Assembly: GCA_019426215.1 (NCBI GenBank)
Contig: CM033394.1
Coordinates: forward strand, 13,598,195 to 13,662,194
Source: Buddleja alternifolia
Lineage: Eukaryota; Streptophyta; Magnoliopsida; Lamiales; Scrophulariaceae
Direction of reading: 5' to 3'
DNA: 64,000 nucleotides
Below, piece by piece: positions 57,316 to 64,000 of the stretch. The stretch's first letter is position 1, and each line of letters opens with the position of its first letter. A program made the translations under genes and the position numbers. Below the pieces are notes generated by a model. The model searched no databases. It worked only from the letters and a program-made list of their open reading frames with translations, and was not told the origin of the DNA.

Positions 57316-60205
57316 GAGATCCTTGTCCACAAGGATTAAAGCCTGGAAATGTGGCGGCCATGTATGAATAATCTTCCCACGTAGCTTGTTCTGGGAAAGA
57401 GTGATTCCATTGAATGAGAACTTGCAGAATGGGGTGGTGGTTGCGTGGGATCAATCTTCTAGCAAGGATGGCCGCTGGGAAAACTCTGAAATTTCCATTG
57501 TCGTCCAAGTGTGGTAGAGTGGTGACTGGAAAATGTTTGTCTCCAATTTTTTTCTTTAAGAGTGAAACATGAAAAACAGGGTGGATGTTGTAATGTGGAG
57601 GGAGAAGTAGTTTATACGCAACAGTGCCAATTTTTTCAAGAATTTTGTAGGGGCCATAGTATTTAGGGGATAATTTTAAATTCTTTCTCAAAGCTAAAGA
57701 TGTTTGCTTATAAGGTTGTAATTTGAGAAAAACTTCATCACCTACTGCAAAGTGTCTTTCAGATCTATGTTTGTCAGCAAAAGATTTCATTCTATGTTGA
57801 GCTTGAAGTAAATTTTCTTTAAGAATTTTGACAATTTGAATTCTGTCTTGTAAAAGTGCATCTACTGTGGGATGAGCAACATTTAAGTAAGGACCAAGTG
57901 AGAAATGAGGTGGATCATAACAATATAAAGCCTTAAATGGAGTAAATTTTAAGCTAGAATGAAAGTTTGTATTATACCAGAATTTTGCTAAAGAAAGCCA
58001 GTGTGCCCATTGTTTGGGTTTGTGATGACACATACACCGCAAATATGTTTCTAAGCATTGATTTACCCTTTCTGTTTGGCCATCAGATTGGGGATGATAT
58101 GCTGAAGACATATCCAAAGAAGTACCTAATAATTGAAAAAGTTCTTTCCAAAATTTGCTTGTAAATATCTTATCTCTATTTGAAACAATACTAACAGGGA
58201 GGCCATGAAGTTTATAAATATTATCAAGAAAGATTTTGGCAATAGATTCAGCAGTGTAAGGGTGAGACAAAGCAATAAAATGGGAGTACTTAGTGAATCT
58301 ATCAACAATAACAAAGATGGAAGTCTTACCTGCAGAGGTGGGCAACCCATCTATAAAATCCATTGATATGTGAGACCATGCTTGTTCTGGAATTTTCAAA
58401 GGTTGTAGTAAACCAAGAGGATGGATGTGTTCACCTTTGGTCCTTTGGCAAGTTTCACAAGATGCAATCCAAGAAATAATATCCTTTTTCATGTGAGACC
58501 AAATAAACAAAGCTTTAGCTCTTTGATATGTACCAAGGATACCTGAATGTCCTCCCACAGAAGAGTTATACACAGCTTGGATAGTTTTAGTTTTGAGGTT
58601 AGGGTCATTACCAATACAAATTTTACCTTGGAGTCTGAGTGTGCCAGATGCAAATGAATAGTCAGGATGTGAGGAAGGATTTAAAAGCTTATCTTGAACT
58701 ACAATTTGCAAGGTAGAATCAGTAGAATAACTGTTTTGAACTTCTTGAATCCAAGTGGGAATAGCCAAGGTAGTGGCATTACATTTTGCAGAGGGAAAAT
58801 CAATTCTAGAAAGAGCATCAACAGCCTTGTTTTCCAAGCCCTTTTTATACTGGATGTCATAATCAAATCCCAGAAGTTTGGAGATCCATTTTTGTTGTAA
58901 TAAAGATCCCATTTTTTGTTCCAATATATGTTTAAGGCTCTGTTGATCAGCTCGGATAGTGAAATGGTTTCCTTGTAAATATTGTCTCCATTTAGAAACA
59001 GCTAGTAAGACAGGCAAAAATTCTTTTTCATATACAGAAAGACCTTGATTTCTAATGCCTAAAGCTTTACTTAAGTAAGCTATGGGTCTACCTTGTTGCA
59101 TTAAGACTGCACCTATCTCTTTTGAACTAGCATCAGTCTCAACAATGAAAGGAAGTGAAAAATCAGGGAGGGCTAAGACAGGAGTAGTAGTCATAGCATG
59201 TTTCAAAGCATTGAAAGCATAAGTTGCTGCATCAGTCCAAAGGAAATCATCCTTTTTAAGTAAATCAGTTAAAGGTTTGCTAATGGTAGCATAATTAAGA
59301 ACAGATTTTCTGTAATAACCACAAAGACCTAAAAAACCTCTAAGAGATTTAACAGATTTGGGAGTAGGCCAATTAAGCATAGCTTCAATTTTGGAGGGGT
59401 CAGTAGCAACTCCTTTTTCAGAAATAATATGGCCTAAATAATCAATTTGAGTTTGACCAAAACTACATTTAGACATTTTAGCAAAAAGCTGATGATTTCT
59501 GAGAATTTGCAAAACAGTGGTTAAATGTGTAAGATGATCTTCCCAAGTTTTACTATAGATCAATATATCATCAAAAAACACAAGCACAAATTTTCTTAAA
59601 TAAGTGGAAAAAATTTGATTCATTAGAGCTTGAAATGTGGAAGGAGCATTGCAAAGGCCAAATGGCATAACCAAAAATTCAAAGTGGCCATGGTGAGATA
59701 CAAATCCAGTTTTTGCAATGTCAGAATCCTTCATTCTGATTTGAAAGTATCCTGATCTTAAATCTAGCTTAGAGAAAAATTTGGAGCCATGTAATTCATC
59801 CAAAAGTTCATCAATAACTGGAATTGGGAAATTGTTCTTAACTGTGATGCTATTTAAATACCTATAGTCAACACACATTCTCCATCCACCATCTTTTTTC
59901 TTAACAAGAAGAATAGGAAAAGCAAAAGGACTTTGGCTAGGTCTGATTATCCCCGCATCCAACATTTCTTTAATTAAAGTTTCAATTTCATTTTTATGTG
60001 TATAAGGGCATCTATAAGGAAACTGCTTTTTGGGAGTGGTGTTAGGAAGGAGAGTGATTTGGTGTTCAATGGATCTGGAAGGAGGTAAATCAGTAGGCTC
60101 AGAAAAAATATCTTGAAATTCATGCAGTAAAGAAGTGAGTTGTGGATCATGGTGTGTGGGAGGTAAATGAGAGACTTGCAGAAAATAATTGACCAAATAG
60201 ACCAT
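57308..60205 (-). CDS. pol: Gypsy pol: reverse transcriptase, RNase H, integrase, chromodomain
   Basis: 965 codons uninterrupted. The RT has KLDLRSGYFQI and the catalytic FFDDILIYS (about residues 210-220). RNase H begins FIVETDASSKEIGAVL. The integrase has an HHCC finger (HSGILGTY...CETCQRTKG), a core MDFIDGLP, and QSDGQTERVNQ with the Glu. The second acidic position reads VSNRDKIF, Asn where the family has Asp (VSDRD), so DNA joining should be abolished in this copy. The C-terminal region (PAAILARRLIP...QVLIQWNHSFPEQATWED) is a chromodomain, which in chromoviruses guides insertion to marked chromatin. A 1-bp frameshift separates it from the protease frame. Confidence 0.95.
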   Translation of the reverse strand: MVYLVNYFLQVSHLPPTHHDPQLTSLLHEFQDIFSEPTDLPPSRSIEHQITLLPNTTPKKQFPYRCPYTHKNEIETLIKEMLDAGIIRPSQSPFAFPILLVKKKDGGWRMCVDYRYLNSITVKNNFPIPVIDELLDELHGSKFFSKLDLRSGYFQIRMKDSDIAKTGFVSHHGHFEFLVMPFGLCNAPSTFQALMNQIFSTYLRKFVLVFFDDILIYSKTWEDHLTHLTTVLQILRNHQLFAKMSKCSFGQTQIDYLGHIISEKGVATDPSKIEAMLNWPTPKSVKSLRGFLGLCGYYRKSVLNYATISKPLTDLLKKDDFLWTDAATYAFNALKHAMTTTPVLALPDFSLPFIVETDASSKEIGAVLMQQGRPIAYLSKALGIRNQGLSVYEKEFLPVLLAVSKWRQYLQGNHFTIRADQQSLKHILEQKMGSLLQQKWISKLLGFDYDIQYKKGLENKAVDALSRIDFPSAKCNATTLAIPTWIQEVQNSYSTDSTLQIVVQDKLLNPSSHPDYSFASGTLRLQGKICIGNDPNLKTKTIQAVYNSSVGGHSGILGTYQRAKALFIWSHMKKDIISWIASCETCQRTKGEHIHPLGLLQPLKIPEQAWSHISMDFIDGLPTSAGKTSIFVIVDRFTKYSHFIALSHPYTAESIAKIFLDNIYKLHGLPVSIVSNRDKIFTSKFWKELFQLLGTSLDMSSAYHPQSDGQTERVNQCLETYLRCMCHHKPKQWAHWLSLAKFWYNTNFHSSLKFTPFKALYCYDPPHFSLGPYLNVAHPTVDALLQDRIQIVKILKENLLQAQHRMKSFADKHRSERHFAVGDEVFLKLQPYKQTSLALRKNLKLSPKYYGPYKILEKIGTVAYKLLLPPHYNIHPVFHVSLLKKKIGDKHFPVTTLPHLDDNGNFRVFPAAILARRLIPRNHHPILQVLIQWNHSFPEQATWEDYSYMAATFPGFNPCGQGSQK

Positions 60206-60857
60206 AAGAATTTTTCTTAAGTAACTTACACATAGATTTACCTGAGAGAAGTTGTAATTCTGCTGATTCAGTGATAGCTTTCATAATCAGTTTCTTTCCA
60301 TTCTTACAAATGGTGAGTTTCATCTTTTGATAATCAAATTCCACAGGGCTGTGGTTTCTAAGCCAGTCTCCACCTAGAACAACATCACACCCTCCAAGCT
60401 TGATAATCCTCATAGGATAAGTGAATTTGGTACCCTGAATTTCCCAAGTAAAATCAGAACAAACAGTTCTGCTGACCATCTTATTACCATCAGCAACACT
60501 AATAAGCATAGGGTTAGTAAACTCAACATGACAACCAAGGTTAGTAGCTACAGTTTCATCAAGAAAGCAATGAGTACTACCACTATCAATAAGGATTTGA
60601 ATAGAAGAGTGTTTAACCAAACCTTTGATTCTAAGAGTGTTGATATCAGAGTTACCAGAAATGGCATTGATGGAAATAGTCATATCTTCATATAAGAGTT
60701 CTTCAGTAGGAGGATCAGGATCTACAGCATCAACAGTGTAAGCTTCTTCTTCTTCCTGAGACATAATCATGTAAACTTGCCTTTGTTTGCACCGGTGGCC
60801 AGGAACAAAAACTTCATCACAATTATAACATAAGTTTTTCTCTCTACGGGCCCTCAT
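60147..60857 (-). CDS. Gypsy gag end and protease
   Basis: 236 codons, in the same frame as the gag remnants upstream. It starts with a CCHC-type knuckle (CYNCDEVFVPGHRC). The aspartic protease active site ILIDSGSTHCFLDE is at about residues 90-103, with VVLGGDWLRNHSPVEFDY further on. The frame ends in a stop at 60147 after a 1-bp shift relative to the RT frame, so the original polyprotein is broken here. Confidence 0.9.
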   Translation of the reverse strand: MRARREKNLCYNCDEVFVPGHRCKQRQVYMIMSQEEEEAYTVDAVDPDPPTEELLYEDMTISINAISGNSDINTLRIKGLVKHSSIQILIDSGSTHCFLDETVATNLGCHVEFTNPMLISVADGNKMVSRTVCSDFTWEIQGTKFTYPMRIIKLGGCDVVLGGDWLRNHSPVEFDYQKMKLTICKNGKKLIMKAITESAELQLLSGKSMCKLLKKNSYGLFGQLFSASLSFTSHTP

Positions 60858-61031
60858 TTCTGAAGCAGTGAGAAGTTTTCTGTGAGGTGCAAAAGGGGTT
60901 TTAATAGGTAGAGGAGGGGGTCTAGGAGTGGAGATAAAGGAAGAAGGAGGTGGTTTAAAGGGGGGTCTATGAAGGGGTGGTGATTTGTGTAATATGGAAG
61001 CTCTGTGGAGGATAGCATCGATTGTAGTTTC

Positions 61032-61655
61032 TTATTTCTTTGCAAGGGAGATGGCTTGGGTAAAAGAGGTAGGTTTCAGTGTCATGACAGAGCCTTTGAT
61101 GTCATCTCTTAAGCCACTGATGAAGCTGGCAGTAAAGTATTCTTCAGGAAAATCTTTGTTGAAGATTAACATGTAGGATTTTAGTTCTTCAAATCTTTCA
61201 ATGTACTGTGAAACTGAAGAAGTTTGGTGAAGTTTGTTAAACTCTCCAATCATCATTTCTGGATCAATGTCATCAAAACGTTCCAATAAAGCTAGAAGGA
61301 ATGAAGACCAGGAGATGAAGTCTTAACCCTCCATAAAGGATTCAAACCATAACTCAGCTTTTCCTTCTAGATGGATAGAGGCTAGGGTAACTTTGTGTTC
61401 TTCAGGGATTGTAGTGATGACTTGGAAATATCTCTGAGTTTTTCGGACCCAAGCACGAGGATTATCTCCATCAAAAGTAGGGAATTCAACGCGAGGTAAG
61501 GAAGAGAATTGAGGGGTAGGAGGTGGAGTATCCGGGTCAAGGTTATGTGTTTGGGCAGGGGGGGTGATTGGAGGTGGAACTTTGGCCAGGAGGAGAAGTG
61601 AGTCCTTTTCCCATGAGAGATTTGTTGCGGTTGTAATGTTGCATTTGATCAGCAA
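61032..61655 (-). pseudogene. gag: Gypsy gag, with two premature stops
   Basis: 61655-61323 holds PRVEFPTFDGDNPRAWVRKTQRYF, the retrotransposon gag domain (RAW...YF), ending at a TAA. 61286-61032 continues in the same frame (IDPEMMIGEFNKLHQTSSVSQYIERFEEL) and ends at a second TAA. The frame then continues through a Pro-rich linker into 60857. Two nonsense codons therefore interrupt one gag frame. Confidence 0.88.
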
Positions 61656-61851
61656 GGCTTTGAAGTTGGGTTTGCATTTGAAGAATAGCAGATTGGAGAT
61701 CAGTCTACCCAGCAGCTAAAGAATCAAACTTGGAGTGAAGGTGTTGTTCATTAGTTTGCCTTAATGAACATTCTTCGAGCAGCATAACTTCTTGGCGTTT
61801 GAGTGAATCATGAAGGTCTTTACTACGCGTGGATTCGGCCATGGATCGAAT

Positions 61852-61863
61852 TGGATGATACCA
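61852..61863 (-). other. Gypsy primer binding site
   Basis: On the minus strand TGGTATCATCC follows the 5' LTR after a 2-base spacer. The first eight bases match the initiator-Met primer site and the rest diverge. Confidence 0.6.
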
Positions 61864-61865
61864 AG

Positions 61866-62508
61866 TGTTAAGATTGATGCTAGTATTAAATATATTTAAC
61901 TATATATATATATATATCAGTATATATGTATAGACTATCTTCTGTAATATTTCATATATGTATATAAGTATATTATATTTAATAAGATAGAATGAGATGG
62001 GAATAAAGAAGAATTGGAGATGAGATAAACTAGAATTCACTTGATATTTCTTAAATTCAAAACTTGACAAATACATCTATATATAGCAATTTTCCCAAAT
62101 GGTACTATTCATTATACCGGTACTAAAAACGGATAAAATTGGCTGCAAAATATTCTGTCCTTTTTTTCGCCACGTGTCGCCTCTATGTTGGTTCCCTTGA
62201 ATGTGGAGAATTTCTGGTTGTTTTGTCCAGATTCCTTCATTAGCAGAGTTTGTTGGAGTGCTCTTTCATCTGCGCTGTCCATTTCTGTTTTATCATGGCC
62301 GTCCGATATTTTTAATTCCTCAGTCAAAACGGCGTCGCCTTCATAAACACGTGTCAACTCCTGGTAATCTCCCTCTTTTCTCTGAACGTTGTCGTTTGGG
62401 TAATTGATTTCACCCAATTTGTTAATCGAACCCTTGATCTGACGGTTCTCCTTTGTCTGTGTTGAAGGGTTGTGATTGATCGTTGATCTTCCTGATATAG
62501 ACATGACA
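61866..62508 (-). repeat. Gypsy 5' LTR
   Basis: 643 bp, same length as 56657-57299, with about 12 substitutions by eye (roughly 2 percent). Confidence 0.95.
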
Positions 62509-62604
62509 ACTACGTCAGTATAGTCATGACCATTGAATATACTAGCACGATCAATTTTGATCATTGTTTCTTCGTTGGATGAGACATGAAGCATGAAGAT
62601 CCAT
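62509..62604. repeat. Right copy of the duplication flanking the gypsy element
   Basis: Starts ACTACGTCAG directly after the LTR ends at 62508 and ends GATCCAT. The sequence after it (TGATCATAAAGCC) is unique, as is the sequence before the left copy. Confidence 0.92.
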
Positions 62605-63029
62605 TGATCATAAAGCCATATGTCACAATACAGGCGATACCAAATGTCAGAATTCATTGAAAGAACATAAAAGACCTATCCGGAGCGGGCCCAACCCAGG
62701 TCAGGCGGGGCACGCGTGGTCCATGGATCCAAATCCTCGAAATACTCCCATTTTCTAAAGAAATTTGGTAGCCCATAACAAGTCACAAGCGGAACTAATA
62801 TGACCCGGTCCGACCCAACCCAGTTCTTGTTAGACCTACGTCGCCTGCCTCCTCCATCGATATCAGCAATAAATCTTAAATCCACTGAAATTTATTCATC
62901 CTCCGACGGCCACTTGTTTCTCTCTCTCTCTCTCTCTCTCCCCTTTGTTTGTTTTGTTTAAGAAAAGAGGAACACACCAGCACAGCACACATCTGTAGTT
63001 GTTTGTATGTATATACGATATAAACAGAG
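62605..63029 (+). promoter_or_regulatory. Promoter and 5' UTR of the SHG1-like gene, with (CT)n
   Basis: Non-coding. A TGGGCC-type site (GCGGGCCCAACCC, minus-strand TGGGCC, about 62685) and a (CT)n run at 62918-62941 precede the ATG. Both are common in promoters and leaders of constitutively expressed plant genes. No clear TATA box is visible. Confidence 0.45.
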
Positions 63030-63164
63030 ATGCAGAATAATGGTGTTAACGGCGCCGCCGCCGGTGGAAGCCGTGTAGGAGCTGAAGATGTGATTTCAAA
63101 GATAAAAGACGACGGAGATTTCGATCGGCTTCGTCTCAAAATTATTCGAAAACTAAAGGAGAAT
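63030..63164 (+). CDS. Probable SHG1/BOD1-family protein, exon 1 (partial gene)
   Basis: 45 codons from ATG 63030 (MQNNGVNGAAAGGSRVGAED) to a good donor, GAGAAT/GTGAGT, at 63164/63165. After a Gly/Ala-rich start comes VISKIKDDGDFDRLRLKIIRKLKEN. This resembles the start of the SHG1 domain of COMPASS-component SHG1 and BOD1 proteins (a charged helix with DFD.LR..I). Those proteins work with histone H3K4 methyltransferase complexes or at kinetochores. The rest of the gene is beyond the window, so the assignment rests on about 25 residues. Confidence 0.55.
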
Positions 63165-64000
63165 GTGAGTTTATGTTCTTGTACACCCTAAATATGCAGC
63201 AGCGGATAACTAGATTCCTTTTGGCTTCGATGTTTTCAGATGTGTTGTTTTATTTGTTTTAATTCTTTATGGCATCTTGTTGGACGAATGTGGCTAATTC
63301 TTGGCAATTGAGTTGGTTCTTTATGCGAGCAGAACTAATTTCGTGTTTAATTGAGTTCATCATCCCAAATTGATTGATACAGATTGGACTTTGGAAGTGT
63401 TTTTAGAGCTAGGGTAAAGTGTCCTTATTGGATAAGGTTTTTTTTCTCTAATCTAACTGATTTTTCATTTTTTCGTAAGATAGTTTCGACTAGGAGTTGT
63501 GGGAGTCGGTTAATGTGGCCGGAGAGAAACCTGCATTGCCGGCGTGGTTCCGGAAATTTAGGAAGCATATGTGCATGGTTTGTATGTGTTGCAAGTGTGT
63601 TTGCCATATCTATCCAAATTTAGTATGGTAGGGGGGATCTATCTATGTTCTCCCCTATGCTTGCTTGCACTTACAACTGATCGTATGTTGTGCCGGCTAG
63701 CAATCTTCTATTTCGAGCTTCATTGTGAGTCATAGCATACACCCGTGAACCACATATTTCTATTTGAATAAAATCATATTCAAGAAAAAGCTTACTATGT
63801 TACTAATGGGTCATGTGTCAAAATCGTGACTATGTTATAGTCGCGATGCTTGGTTAAACTCCAAAAGAATACAAAGTAATTTAATCAATATTCAACACTT
63901 GGAACTCAGCTGACTAATTCAGTCCCGACAGATAAAAAGAAAATAAGTAAAATTACCCCATGACATGAATGTTCGGTGGAGCAACTTCACCATTTCGATG
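63165..64000 (+). other. Intron 1 of the SHG1-like gene
   Basis: Starts GTGAGTTTATG. T-rich, with no exon I can support before the window ends. An ORF at 63384-63623 lacks coding character. Confidence 0.45.

Larger units (their letters stand above)
56657..62508 (-). mobile_element. Ty3/gypsy LTR retrotransposon with a chromodomain (chromovirus type)
   Basis: 5.85-kb element with two 643-bp LTRs (56657-57299 and 61866-62508), ends TG...CA, and about 12 differences by eye. The minus-strand order is gag, protease, RT, RNase H, integrase, chromodomain, which is gypsy order. Gag has two in-frame stops, a 1-bp frameshift separates protease from RT, and one catalytic integrase Asp reads Asn. Instead of a 4-6-bp target duplication, a direct repeat of 96-104 bp abuts both ends. 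It sits about 520 bp upstream of the plus-strand gene at 63030. Confidence 0.95.

Noticed and set aside
63384..63623. 79-codon plus-strand frame downstream of the SHG1-like exon
   Set aside because: It lies in the T-rich intron, lacks coding character and does not continue the SHG1-type sequence.

Overview
This is nuclear DNA from a flowering plant, most likely a eudicot. The evidence is a complete two-exon anthocyanidin synthase gene, plant-type Ty1/copia and Ty3/gypsy LTR retrotransposons with initiator-Met primer sites, foldback MITEs with 9-bp target duplications, and AT-rich intergenic DNA with (GA)n and (TA)n microsatellites. The species cannot be named from the sequence. No rRNA, tRNA, CRISPR array or bacterial-type operon is visible.

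Layout. (1) 1-2189: first exon of an unrecognised, probably plastid-targeted protein on the minus strand. It has a small foldback MITE downstream and three CACGTG boxes upstream. (2) 2190-21517: an old, decayed copia element (C2, minus strand, target duplication AAAAA). A very young copia element (C1, 3773-13808, target duplication GTAGA) is inserted in its 3' LTR. (3) 21518-23380: non-coding DNA with a 783-bp near-palindromic foldback element. (4) About 23380-44769: a third, heavily decayed copia element (C3, minus strand). It was split by a solo LTR (25686-27976) and by a 14.3-kb Sirevirus-like copia (29179-43470, plus strand, target duplication ATAAT). The Sirevirus-like element carries gag, pol and a very long third ORF. 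(5) 44872-46639: a hAT-like MITE and a 964-bp TRIM-type mini-retrotransposon with GGC-rich internal repeats. (6) 46878-50292: anthocyanidin synthase (ANS/LDOX), minus strand, two exons, 2.3-kb intron. Two MITEs lie in the intron and two in the upstream region. (7) 50849-56656: non-coding DNA with microsatellites, a remnant LTR containing (GA)55, and a solo LTR. (8) 56657-62508: a chromodomain-bearing gypsy element (minus strand) that abuts a direct duplication of about 100 bp on both sides instead of a 4-6-bp target duplication. (9) 63030-64000: first exon and start of an intron of a probable SHG1/BOD1-family gene, plus strand.

How the parts fit together. Only three host genes are supported: the plastid-type exon, ANS and the SHG1-like exon. 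Retrotransposons make up most of the rest and are nested in a readable order: C2 before C1, and C3 before the solo LTR and the Sirevirus. The youngest elements, by LTR identity counted by eye, are C1 (about 3 substitutions in 2.17 kb) and the Sirevirus (about 8 in 1.76 kb). Both already carry disabling mutations in pol. ANS catalyses the step from leucoanthocyanidin to anthocyanidin, and its catalytic residues are all present. Its MITE load makes its expression a natural question. The most unusual observations are the long duplication around the gypsy element (whose integrase lacks a catalytic Asp), the long third ORF and repeated AAGCG motif of the Sirevirus, and the repeat-bearing TRIM.
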